Source of the DNA: Actinokineospora enzanensis DSM 44649
GTDB taxonomy: Bacteria > Actinomycetota > Actinomycetes > Mycobacteriales > Pseudonocardiaceae
Direction of reading: 5' to 3'
NCBI RefSeq assembly: GCF_000374445.1
Contig: NZ_KB894418.1
Coordinates: 1-64,000 of the forward strand
DNA: 64,000 nt
Part shown: piece by piece, positions 45,784 to 53,600 of the stretch
Layout: the number at the start of each line of letters is the position of its first letter
How positions within the stretch are numbered: position 1 is the stretch's first letter
The notes under the pieces: model-generated
Seen by the model: only the letters and a program-made list of their open reading frames with translations
Databases searched by the model: none
Told to the model about the DNA's origin: nothing
Made by a program: the position numbers and the translations under genes

Positions 45784-47507
45784 CCGCGCCCACCGGGCTC
45801 GTCGCCGCACTCCCCCAGTACACCGTCGGCCAGAAGATCGGCTCCGGTGGCATGGGGGTCGTCTTCGAGGGCGTGCACCGCTCCCTCGGCAGGCACGTGG
45901 CGATCAAGCAGCTGCCCGCGGACCTGGTCGGCGACCCGGCGGTCAACGCCCGGTTCGACCGCGAGGCGCGGGTGCTGGCCAGCCTGGACCACCCGCACAT
46001 CGTGCCGGTGTACGACTACGTGCAGACCGGGCAGGACAACCTGCTGGTGATGGAGAAGCTGGACGGCGGCACGGTCTACGACCGGTTCCGCGGACCCGGC
46101 CTCACCGGCGAGCAGTCCTGCGCGATCGCCCTGGCGATGCTGGGCGGGCTGCACGCGGCGCACGTGGCGGGCGTGCTGCACCTGGACATCAAGCCGAAGA
46201 ACCTGCTGTTCACCTCCGCCGGGGTGATGAAGGTCGCGGACTTCGGCATCGCCCAGGTGGTCAGCGAGGGCGCGACCCTGGTCACGCACGCGGGCGAGGT
46301 GCTCGGCACCCCCGCGTACATCGCGCCCGAGCAGGCGATGGGGAACGCTCTCGCGCCCGCCGCCGACATCTACTCGGCCGGAACTGTGCTGTACGAGCTG
46401 CTGTGCGGCGAGCTGCCCTACGACCGCAGCCGCGGCGCGGTGAGCATGATGCGGCAGCGCATCTTCAACGACCCGCGGCCGCTGCCCCGGGTGCCCATGC
46501 CGCTGTCCGCCGTGGTCATGCGCAGCCTGGCCCGCGACCCGCTGCACCGCTACCGCGACGCCGAGGCGTTCGCCATCGACCTGAGCGCGGCCGCGACCGC
46601 GGTGTACGGCCCGGACTGGCTGGAGCGCTCCGGCGTCCCGGTCCACCTGGCCCCCCGGGTGACCGGCGCGATCTCGCAGCAGCTGACCCGGCAGCCGGAC
46701 TCGCCCACGATCGTCACCCCGCCGGTGCGTGCGACCGCCCCGGACGGCACCCGCACGCTGGACCCGGCGGACTTCCGCGGCAAGCAGCTGCGCCCGGCGA
46801 GCGAGATCATCCGCCGGACCGGTCCGTCGCCGCTGTGGCCCGCGCTGGTCGCGGCCGTCGCGTTGATCGCGGTGATCGTGCTGCCGCTGGTGTCCGCCAA
46901 GCACCTCGGGCACCCCGGGAGCACGCTGGCGGTCGACGGCCAGCAGCTGCTGAAACCGGTCGTGGTGGACCTGAGCAGCCCGATCACCATCGCGGGCCGC
47001 GCCCCGGACGACGTCCAGCTGCGCTTCTCGGTGAACGCGGCGGGCATCCCGCTCGGCCCGACGATCGCCAAGACGATCGCCCGCAAGCCCGACGGCACCT
47101 TCGAGACCAGGATCGAACCCGACCCGCTGATGCGCTGGCTGGTCGGCGGCGCGGCCACCGGCGAGATCAAGGTGGCAGGCCAGGTGTACCAGTTCACCCT
47201 GCTGTCGCCGCTGCACCCGATGGCCACCGTGATGGGCTCCGGCAGCCTGCTGCTGGCCCTGTTCGCCCTGGCCTACATCGAGTCCCTGATGCGCACCCTG
47301 CGCCGTGGCCACCGCCGCCCGGCCGCCCCGATCTCCGCTCTCCCCTTGGGTGCACTGTTCGGGGCGACCATGTGGCTGTTCCTCGGTGCCCTCACCGCGC
47401 ACGAACCCTCCCGCGTCATCGGCATCGTGACCGCGCTCGCAGGCGCCCTGGCCGCGTCGGGCTTCGTGCTCGCCACCGCTTGGGCGGTGCGTCGAGCCAG
47501 GGGCTGA
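45780..47507 (+). CDS. transmembrane Ser/Thr protein kinase, non-RD type
   Basis: A 575-residue kinase. Glycine-rich loop IGSGGMGVVFEG (20-31), VAIK lysine at 43, catalytic loop HLDIKPKNLL at 134-143, DFG in VADFGIAQ and GTPAYIAPEQ. The catalytic loop has Leu135 where most family members have Arg (HRD), so it is a non-RD kinase that need not depend on activation-loop phosphorylation. Asp136 and the metal Asn are retained, so it should be active. A helix at about 357-376, an extracytoplasmic domain of about 110 residues and three more C-terminal helices follow, an unusual topology for a Pkn kinase. It overlaps the preceding gene by ATGA. Confidence 0.9.
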   Translation: MTAPTGLVAALPQYTVGQKIGSGGMGVVFEGVHRSLGRHVAIKQLPADLVGDPAVNARFDREARVLASLDHPHIVPVYDYVQTGQDNLLVMEKLDGGTVYDRFRGPGLTGEQSCAIALAMLGGLHAAHVAGVLHLDIKPKNLLFTSAGVMKVADFGIAQVVSEGATLVTHAGEVLGTPAYIAPEQAMGNALAPAADIYSAGTVLYELLCGELPYDRSRGAVSMMRQRIFNDPRPLPRVPMPLSAVVMRSLARDPLHRYRDAEAFAIDLSAAATAVYGPDWLERSGVPVHLAPRVTGAISQQLTRQPDSPTIVTPPVRATAPDGTRTLDPADFRGKQLRPASEIIRRTGPSPLWPALVAAVALIAVIVLPLVSAKHLGHPGSTLAVDGQQLLKPVVVDLSSPITIAGRAPDDVQLRFSVNAAGIPLGPTIAKTIARKPDGTFETRIEPDPLMRWLVGGAATGEIKVAGQVYQFTLLSPLHPMATVMGSGSLLLALFALAYIESLMRTLRRGHRRPAAPISALPLGALFGATMWLFLGALTAHEPSRVIGIVTALAGALAASGFVLATAWAVRRARG

Positions 47508-47557
47508 CATGGCAAAACGGGGAGCGCCGGGTAGGTGATCGTCGCTAACGTCGGGAC

Positions 47558-48187
47558 GTGAACCTCTTCGCTGATGCCATCACGTCCGAGGCCGGTCTGC
47601 GCGAGATCTACGAGGAGCCCAAGAGCAGTTCGCGGGCCAAGGAGATCTCCTCGATGGACGACATGGCCCGCCGGTTCGTGGCGTGTTCACCGATCGTGTT
47701 CGTGGCCAGTGTCGATCTTGAGGGGCGGTGCGATGTCACGCCGCGTGGCGGGCAGGCCGGGTTCGTGTCGGTGTTGGCGGGCGGGGAGGTCGTGGTGCCG
47801 GACGCCACCGGGAACCGGCGGATCGACACCTACCGCAACGTCGTGGCGACCGGCCGGGTCGGGCTGATCTTCCTCATTCCCGGGCGCGGGCAGACCCTCC
47901 GTGTCAACGGGCGGGCCTGCGTGTCGGCGCGACCGGAGTTGTTGGCCCGGTTGACGCCGGTGGGCAAGCCGCCGCGGGTGGCGTTGGTGGTGGAGCCGGA
48001 CGAGGTGTTCGGCCACTGCCCCAAGGCTTTCGTCCGCTCCGGGCTGTGGCAGCCGACGACCTGGCCGGACCCGAAGGCCCAGCCGGATCCGGCGGAGCTC
48101 ACGCACGCGCACATCGGCGACCCGACGGTAACGCTGGAAATGGTGCAGCAGAGCCAGATCGAGTCCCTGCGCGACCGCCTGGAGTAG
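47558..48187 (+). CDS. PPOX-type FMN-binding flavoprotein
   Basis: A 209-residue pyridoxamine-5'-phosphate-oxidase-like protein of the MSMEG_1061 type: FVACSPIVFVASVDLEGRCDVTPRGG (split across about residues 41-66), TGNRRIDTYRNVVATGRVGLIFLIPGRG and the end block VFGHCPKAFVRSGLW. These proteins bind FMN or F420 and reduce small molecules; the substrate is unknown. The GTG at 47558 starts it, 50 nt after the kinase gene. Its stop TAG directly abuts the stop of the converging gene. Confidence 0.88.
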   Translation: MNLFADAITSEAGLREIYEEPKSSSRAKEISSMDDMARRFVACSPIVFVASVDLEGRCDVTPRGGQAGFVSVLAGGEVVVPDATGNRRIDTYRNVVATGRVGLIFLIPGRGQTLRVNGRACVSARPELLARLTPVGKPPRVALVVEPDEVFGHCPKAFVRSGLWQPTTWPDPKAQPDPAELTHAHIGDPTVTLEMVQQSQIESLRDRLE

Positions 48188-48937
48188 CTATTCGCAGGCC
48201 ACGCCGTCGTTATCGCGGTCCAGGGCGGAGCGGTAGCCCGGTTCGCCTCGGTACAGCGGCGCCGCACCCGCGGCTCGTGCCGCGTCGCAGTTCTTGTAGT
48301 ACGCGGCAGGTGCGGGGGCAGGCTCGGTCGTGGCGGGCTTGGGCGCGGGTGCCTGCGTGGTGTGCGGGGCGGCCTTCACCGTGGTGGCCGGGGCCTTGGG
48401 CGCGGGCGGGGCGGCTGGCGCAGGCGGCGCGGGCAGGACGTCCAGGCCGCCGCAGGGCGCGCCCCACAGGCCGAGGGTCGCGTTCTTGGCTGCGTTCTGG
48501 GCATCGGTCAACACCGCGGTCCCGTCGACGACCTTGGCCATGCCCTGGCTGACCGCCAGCTGCGCGAAGTCGCGGCCGTCGGCCAGCAGCACCGCGCCGA
48601 GGTCGGACACCTGGATCTGTTGGCCGCCCAGGGTTTTCCTGGCGAAGTCGAACGCGGCACCGGACCAGCACTCGCCCGGGGCCGCGAGGCCGGCCACCAC
48701 GACCTGCCTGCCCGCCGAGGTCAGGACGGTTCGGGCATCGACCACATCGGACACCGTGGCTGTCGCCTGCGCGGGGGATGTCGTAGTGGTGGCACTCGTG
48801 GTGACCGGCTCCGCCGCCGTCGGGGTGGTGCGCGGTGCGCTGCCCGCCACCCCGGCGTCGGTCCGGCCATCGCCGCACCCGGCGAGCAGTGCCGTTGCCG
48901 CGAGTGCCGTCGCTGCCCAGGCTGTGCGCTTGCCCAT
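48188..48937 (-). CDS. lipoprotein with degenerate SNase-like domain and Excalibur domain
   Basis: A 249-residue lipoprotein: signal peptide with lipobox ALLAGC (Cys about 21), a Thr-rich linker, a domain with the staphylococcal-nuclease-like order VVDARTV...VVVAGLAAPGECW...FARKTL, a Pro/Ala linker and a C-terminal Excalibur calcium-binding motif (NCDAARAAGAAPLY ... DRDNDGVACE). The nuclease domain lacks the usual DGDT and the Arg/Glu catalytic pattern, so it is probably inactive. The start MGKRTAWA at 48937 was chosen because it gives a proper signal peptide. Confidence 0.82.
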   Translation of the reverse strand: MGKRTAWAATALAATALLAGCGDGRTDAGVAGSAPRTTPTAAEPVTTSATTTTSPAQATATVSDVVDARTVLTSAGRQVVVAGLAAPGECWSGAAFDFARKTLGGQQIQVSDLGAVLLADGRDFAQLAVSQGMAKVVDGTAVLTDAQNAAKNATLGLWGAPCGGLDVLPAPPAPAAPPAPKAPATTVKAAPHTTQAPAPKPATTEPAPAPAAYYKNCDAARAAGAAPLYRGEPGYRSALDRDNDGVACE

Positions 48938-49038
48938 GGTGACTCCCTCGTGACCGGACGGTGTGGAGGGTCCATCGGGTTTGATCACGTGGCGTTACTT
49001 GAACATTCAGGACTCACCCGTTCGGCGGACCCGTGCCC

Positions 49039-49854
49039 TCAGTCGTTGAGACGGCGACGCACCAGGGCACTAAGCAGGTCGACCGCGATGATGAGCACCA
49101 GCACCAGCAGGATGTACGTGGCCAGCACGTCGAACTGGAACAGTTTGATCGACTGGTTGATCAGGAACCCGATCCCGCCCGCGCCGACCAGGCCGAGCAC
49201 CAGCGACGCGCGCACGTTCACGTCGAACCGGTAGAGCAACAATCCGACCAACGACGGCACCACCGCGGGCAGCACCGCGTTCGCGATCACCTGCGCCTCG
49301 CGCGCGCCCGCGACCCGCAGCGCGTCCGCCGGGCCGCTGTCGATCTCCTCCATGGCCTCGGACCACAGCTTGCCCATCACGCCCATGTTGTGGCAGATCA
49401 ACGCCAGCACGCCCGCGAACGGCCCGAGGCCCACCGCGGTCACGAAAATCAGCGCGAACACCACGTCCGGCACCGCGCGCAGGAACGACATGATCGACCG
49501 CGACACCTGGTAGACCACCGGGTTGCGGCCGCGCATGCCGAGCACGGCGAGCAGCAGCGCGCCCGGGACGGACAGCGTGGTGCCGAGCAGGCCGATGGCC
49601 AACGTGACCAGGCAGGCTTCCAGGGCGGGCTGAACGACCTTGTCCCAGTCCAGTTTGGGCGGGAACGCCTCGGCGAGGAAGTCGGCCATGCCATGCCAGC
49701 CGTCGACCAGCGCGCCGGGCGAGAAGTCGGTCGCCCGGCCTGCCAGCACGTGTGCCGCACCGAGCAGACAGACGACCACGACCACACCGAGGTAGAACGG
49801 TTTGCGGTTGCGTCTCGGCACCGAAAGGCCGGGCCGGGTTCGCTGGGCGGTCAT
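49039..49854 (-). CDS. phnE: phosphonate ABC transporter permease PhnE
   Basis: A 271-residue inner-membrane permease with about six helices. The permease EAA-like loop is EEIDSGPADALRVAGAREAQVI, and FLRAVPDVVFALIFV plus LVLGLVGAGGIGFLINQSI are typical of PhnE. It overlaps phnC by ATGA (49851-49854). A single permease gene means it works as a homodimer. The substrate is probably an aminoalkylphosphonate, judged by the enzymes nearby. Confidence 0.93.
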   Translation of the reverse strand: MTAQRTRPGLSVPRRNRKPFYLGVVVVVCLLGAAHVLAGRATDFSPGALVDGWHGMADFLAEAFPPKLDWDKVVQPALEACLVTLAIGLLGTTLSVPGALLLAVLGMRGRNPVVYQVSRSIMSFLRAVPDVVFALIFVTAVGLGPFAGVLALICHNMGVMGKLWSEAMEEIDSGPADALRVAGAREAQVIANAVLPAVVPSLVGLLLYRFDVNVRASLVLGLVGAGGIGFLINQSIKLFQFDVLATYILLVLVLIIAVDLLSALVRRRLND

Positions 49855-50615
49855 CCGCGCTCACCCCGATACAGCGCTGCGATGTCCTCTTCGGACAGTA
49901 GCGCAGCCGGTGTGGACAATCGGATCTCGCCGTCGATCAAGCCGATCAACCGGTCCGCGTGCAACCGCGCCAGTTCGGGCTGGTGCAGCACGACGGCGAC
50001 AGCCAGACCGTCCTCATGCGCCAGCTCGGCCAGTAGTGCCATCACCTGGGTCGCCGCCGCCGGGTCCAATGCGGACACAGGCTCATCGGCGAGCAACACC
50101 CGCGCGCCCTGGCATAGTGCCCGAGCGACCGCCACGCGCTGCTGCTGGCCGCCGGACAGGCTGCCTGCCCGGTCGTGTGCGCGATCGGCCAGCCCGACCC
50201 TGTCCAGACAGGCCATCGCGTGTTCACGCAACTCGCGCGGGAACAGCACCGGCGACAGCGACCGGGACAGCGGCAGCCCGGCGATGCCGCCCGCACACAC
50301 GTTGTCCAGCGCGCTTCGCCTGCGCACCAGGTGAATCTGCTGGAACACCATGGCTGCCGCGCGCCGCGCCCTCGTCAGTTCGGCGCCGCTCAACCCGCGC
50401 AGGCTCGTGCCCGCCACCCGGATCTCGCCCGCGTCCGCCTCGGCCAGCCCGACGACGCAGCGCAGCGCCGTCGACTTGCCCGACCCGTTCGCGCCGAGCA
50501 GGGCGACCAGCTCGCCGGGCGCGACGGTGAGGTCGACACCCTTGAGCACTTCCCTACCGCCATAGGACTTCCGCAGCCCGCGGACCGCGAGCCCGGTGTC
50601 CAGCAGCGTGTTCAT
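49851..50615 (-). CDS. phnC: phosphonate ABC transporter ATP-binding protein PhnC
   Basis: A 254-residue ATPase. Walker A LLGANGSGKSTALR, signature SGGQQQRVAVARAL and Walker B VLLADEPVSALDP are intact; the Q-loop region AAMVFQQIHLV is typical of PhnC. It lies between phnD and phnE. The 59-nt gap after phnD contains a hairpin that probably lowers its expression relative to the binding protein. Confidence 0.93.
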   Translation of the reverse strand: MNTLLDTGLAVRGLRKSYGGREVLKGVDLTVAPGELVALLGANGSGKSTALRCVVGLAEADAGEIRVAGTSLRGLSGAELTRARRAAAMVFQQIHLVRRRSALDNVCAGGIAGLPLSRSLSPVLFPRELREHAMACLDRVGLADRAHDRAGSLSGGQQQRVAVARALCQGARVLLADEPVSALDPAAATQVMALLAELAHEDGLAVAVVLHQPELARLHADRLIGLIDGEIRLSTPAALLSEEDIAALYRGERG

Positions 50616-50638
50616 GGTTTCCTCTCGAATACCGGACC

Positions 50639-50668
50639 GGCCGGGCGGGGTCCTGGGCCCGCCCGGCC
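50639..50668 (-). terminator. hairpin between phnD and phnC
   Basis: GGCCGGGCGGG (50639-50649) pairs with CCCGCCCGGCC (50658-50668), 7 nt after the phnD stop. Such structures commonly raise binding-protein levels over the rest of the operon by partial termination or 3'-end protection. Confidence 0.65.
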
Positions 50669-50674
50669 GAGCTA

Positions 50675-51574
50675 CTAAACGTCGCCCTCGGTCAGGCCGA
50701 GCGTGTCCGCGAGGTCGAACAGGGGCTGGTAGGTGGACTTGTCCACGGCCACCATCGGGCCCGCCGGGTCGACGTCCAGGAACTTGCCGACCTGGGCGAC
50801 CTCCTCCGGCTTGAGGTTCAGCAGGGCCTTGCGCACCGCGTCCTTGAACGCCGGGTCGGCACCGCCGAACACGGTGATCGGGTCGTTCGGGACCGGGTCG
50901 GACGCCCAGATCTGACGGAACTTCGACGCGTCGAACTTGCCCTCGGCGGCGGCGGACGCCTGCTGCTGGGTGTTGATCTCGGCCGCGTCGACCTTGCCGT
51001 TGGTCAGCGCCAGCAGCGCCTCCGGGTGACCGCCCGCGTAGTCCAGCTTGACCGAGTTCTTGTCCAGGTTCACCTTCGCCAGCGCGGCCCTGGGCAGCGC
51101 GTCACCAGAGGTGGAGCCGGGCTCGGACAGCGCCAGGGTCTTGCCCTGTAGGTCCTTGATGGACTGGATCGGCGAGTCCTTCGGCACCCAGATGCCGCCC
51201 TTGTAGCTGGTCAGCTTGCCCTGCGCGTCCCCGAAGGACACCAGCGGCTCGGCGTTGGCGCGGCGGCTGGCGAACACGAAACCGAGCGGGCCGAACTCGG
51301 CCAGCTCCAGCTTGCCGTTCTGCATGGCCAGCACCTCGGCCGAGTAGTCCTGCACGATCTGCAGCTTGACCGGGCACTTCAGCTCGCGCTGCAGGGCGCC
51401 GGTGAGCACCTGGTAGGCGGGGGTGAGCTTGCCAGGGTCCTCGTAGGGTTCGATGCCGAACTTGACCTCGCCGTTGGGGCAGGAGGCACTGGCGGCGGTG
51501 TCGGCGGGCTTGTCGTTGCCGCACGCGGTGAGGGCGAGGCCCGCGGCGACGAGAACGGCGGCGATGCGCTTCAT
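50675..51574 (-). CDS. phnD: phosphonate ABC transporter substrate-binding lipoprotein PhnD
   Basis: A 299-residue lipoprotein with lipobox ALTAC (Cys18). The PhnD pattern is present: FGIEPYEDPGKLTPAYQVL, SAEVLAMQNGKLELAEFGPLGF (split) and EPGSTSGDALPRAAL. It captures phosphonate outside the membrane and hands it to PhnE. It starts 22 nt after the FAD oxidoreductase stop and is in the same transcript. Confidence 0.93.
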   Translation of the reverse strand: MKRIAAVLVAAGLALTACGNDKPADTAASASCPNGEVKFGIEPYEDPGKLTPAYQVLTGALQRELKCPVKLQIVQDYSAEVLAMQNGKLELAEFGPLGFVFASRRANAEPLVSFGDAQGKLTSYKGGIWVPKDSPIQSIKDLQGKTLALSEPGSTSGDALPRAALAKVNLDKNSVKLDYAGGHPEALLALTNGKVDAAEINTQQQASAAAEGKFDASKFRQIWASDPVPNDPITVFGGADPAFKDAVRKALLNLKPEEVAQVGKFLDVDPAGPMVAVDKSTYQPLFDLADTLGLTEGDV

Positions 51575-51596
51575 AGGGGAGGCTCCTAGCTGCGTA

Positions 51597-52709
51597 CTAA
51601 AAGGAATCCAAGACTGTGGGGGCCAGTCCGAAGGCTGTGGTCATCCCGATCCCGGATGTCACGGAGACAACATGGACGCCGGGAAATGGTTGAGCGACAA
51701 GGAAGTCCGTCTGCTCGGAGTCGGCGTAGACGCCGCGCCAACGCTTGCGCACGGTGAGTCGGTCGACGCCGAGCAGGCGCTCGGTCTCCCGCAGGACGAG
51801 GTCGGTGGTCTCCTCGTCCTCGAACGGGAGGTGGGTGCGGGCGTAGTGGTGGGTGTCCCCGATGACCAGGTCGCCGTCGGGGCGCTGGGTGAGCATGAGG
51901 TTCATGGCGACCGCGAGCAGCTCCGGGTTCTCCCGGGCGATCCGCTCGTGCACCGCGTCGGCCGACGGGCAGGCGCGCAGCCCGGCGTAACGGAGCATGG
52001 ACAGTCCGGATAGGACAGCCGGGTCGATGGTCTTATTGTCCGGTGTGGACACTTGGAGCATGCGCAGCACGCAGCGGCGCAGGCCGATGGCGTCGGCCAC
52101 ATCGGGCAGCAGACGGTCGACGTCATGTCCGACGGCGACCACGACCCGGTCGGCGGTGACCGGGCCCCGGGTGGTGTGGACCACGCCGGTGTCGACGCCG
52201 GTCACGTTGGTACGCCACCGGAAGTCGACCCCGTGCTCGGCGAGCCAGGTGGCCAGCGCGGGCACCGCTTCCCGTGGGTCCACCCGCAGATCGAGGGGCA
52301 GCAGCGCGCCACCGACCACGTCATCGGACACCAGCGACAGTCGGTCGCGGACACCAGCGGGATCGAGCAGGCGTACGTGCTCGATACCGCGCTGGGCGGC
52401 GAACTCGGCGAGCACGGCACGTTCGTCGGCCGACCTGGCCACGACCACGGTGCCCGCCTCGGACACCCAAAACCCGGCCTTGGCCGCCATCATCAGCCAG
52501 CGCTCGCGCGCGGCCAGCCCGTAGCCCAGCGCGACGCCATGCTGGGCGGTCAGGCAGATGTGGCCGAAGTTGCGGACCGAGGCGCCGACCGCCCGCTCGT
52601 CCCGGTCGAGGACCACGACGTCCAGGCCGCGTTCGACGGCCGCCACCGCGTGCGCCAGGCCGACGATGCCCGCGCCGACAACGACCAGGTCCGCGTGTCG
52701 AGATGTCAT
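51597..52709 (-). CDS. FAD-dependent oxidoreductase of phosphonate clusters (TIGR03364 type)
   Basis: A 370-residue DAO-fold flavoprotein. The FAD-binding motif is VVVGAGIVGLAHAVAA (residues 9-24), followed by VLDRDERAVGASVRNFGHI, where the Ser-Val-Arg-Asn-Phe-Gly block is typical of this subfamily. The C-terminus VHVVSVTSGIGMTTAFGLAP is the second FAD-contact motif. The family clusters with phosphonate genes; oxidative deamination of an aminoethylphosphonate (or N-methyl form) to phosphonoacetaldehyde is the likely reaction, which would replace the PhnW transaminase. First gene of the phn operon and divergent from the GntR regulator. Confidence 0.85.
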   Translation of the reverse strand: MTSRHADLVVVGAGIVGLAHAVAAVERGLDVVVLDRDERAVGASVRNFGHICLTAQHGVALGYGLAARERWLMMAAKAGFWVSEAGTVVVARSADERAVLAEFAAQRGIEHVRLLDPAGVRDRLSLVSDDVVGGALLPLDLRVDPREAVPALATWLAEHGVDFRWRTNVTGVDTGVVHTTRGPVTADRVVVAVGHDVDRLLPDVADAIGLRRCVLRMLQVSTPDNKTIDPAVLSGLSMLRYAGLRACPSADAVHERIARENPELLAVAMNLMLTQRPDGDLVIGDTHHYARTHLPFEDEETTDLVLRETERLLGVDRLTVRKRWRGVYADSEQTDFLVAQPFPGVHVVSVTSGIGMTTAFGLAPTVLDSF

Positions 52710-52758
52710 GGTGCAGACGGTGCGGCGTCATGACCGGTGATCACAAGCCTCTCGAAGC

Positions 52759-52774
52759 ACTTGTTCAGACAAGT
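52759..52774. promoter_or_regulatory. GntR/HutC-type operator in the divergent phosphonate promoter
   Basis: ACTTGTTCAGACAAGT is a perfect inverted repeat (ACTTGT/ACAAGT, 4-nt centre). It resembles HutC-subfamily sites such as DasR boxes. It is 50 nt upstream of the FAD oxidoreductase start and 80 nt upstream of the regulator gene, so it could control both directions. Confidence 0.7.
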
Positions 52775-52814
52775 TTCCGCGTTGTTCACCCAGTTCAAAG
52801 GGATTGCGCGGGGA

Positions 52815-52852
52815 ACTTGACAGCGGGTGGGAGGCAACTCGTATGGTCAAGT
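52815..52852 (+). promoter_or_regulatory. leaderless promoter of the GntR gene with operator arms
   Basis: TTGACA (52817-52822) and TATGGT (52842-52847) with a 19-nt spacer form a promoter whose start point would fall on the GTG at 52854, so the transcript is leaderless. ACTTGAC (52815-52821) and GTCAAGT (52846-52852) are perfect inverted arms that overlap the -35 and -10 elements, sharing the ACTTG/CAAGT core with the palindrome at 52759. Confidence 0.65.
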
Positions 52853-52853
52853 G

Positions 52854-53600
52854 GTGACCCCACCGCTGCACCTGCGGGTGGCCGACGAGCTGCGCGGCCG
52901 GATCAGCCGCGGCCAGCTCCCGGTCGGCGCCGCCCTGCCGTCCGAGGCCCAGCTGTGCGAGGAGTTCGCGGCCTCGCGGGGCACGGTACGGCAGGCGCTG
53001 GCCGCGCTGCGCAACGAGGGCCTGATCGGCGGCGGCCAGGGCAAACCCCCGGTCGTGCGGCAGGCGGCGGTGGCCCAGCCGTTCGAGACCTTCCTGTCGT
53101 TCACCCGCTGGGCCAGGCAGATGGGCCGCGAACCCGGCCAGCGGACCGTCGAGATCGCCCGCCGCGGCGCGGGCCCGATCGCCGCCGACGCGCTCGGCAT
53201 CGACGAGGGCACCCCGGTCGTCGAGGTCCTGCGGCTGCGCCTGCTCGACGGCATCCCGACGATGCTGGAACGCAGCAGCTTCATCGAGCCGGTCGGCCGC
53301 CTGCTGTTCGACTTCGACCTCGACGCAGGCTCGATCTACGAACACCTGCAGGAGCGGGGCGTCGACCTGCGCGCCGCCCGGCACACCATCGACGCCATCG
53401 CCGCCAACGAGATCGACGCCGACCTGTTGACCATCACCGCGGGCGCCCCCCTCCTCCGCGAACGCCGCCGAGCCATCGACGCCACCGGCACCCGGGTCGA
53501 ATACGGCGACGACCGCTACCGACCAGACCTGGTCACCTTCACCATCGACAACGTCCAGGCGGGCCGGGTCAGCCCGCACGTGCTCAAGGAGACCCCGTGA
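52854..53600 (+). CDS. GntR-family (HutC/UTRA) regulator of phosphonate genes
   Basis: A 248-residue regulator. N-terminal winged helix: LRVADELRGRISRGQLPVG, LPSEAQLCEEFAASRGTVRQ and ALRNEGLIGGGQGK (split), followed by a UTRA ligand-binding domain with RLRLLDGIPTMLERSSFI and the end block VEYGDDRYRPDLVTFTID. The GTG at 52854 is chosen because the promoter places the transcript start there and no Shine-Dalgarno is at proper distance. It overlaps the hydrolase gene by GTGA (53597-53600). It probably senses a phosphonate or its product and controls the divergent operon. Confidence 0.9.
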   Translation: MTPPLHLRVADELRGRISRGQLPVGAALPSEAQLCEEFAASRGTVRQALAALRNEGLIGGGQGKPPVVRQAAVAQPFETFLSFTRWARQMGREPGQRTVEIARRGAGPIAADALGIDEGTPVVEVLRLRLLDGIPTMLERSSFIEPVGRLLFDFDLDAGSIYEHLQERGVDLRAARHTIDAIAANEIDADLLTITAGAPLLRERRRAIDATGTRVEYGDDRYRPDLVTFTIDNVQAGRVSPHVLKETP

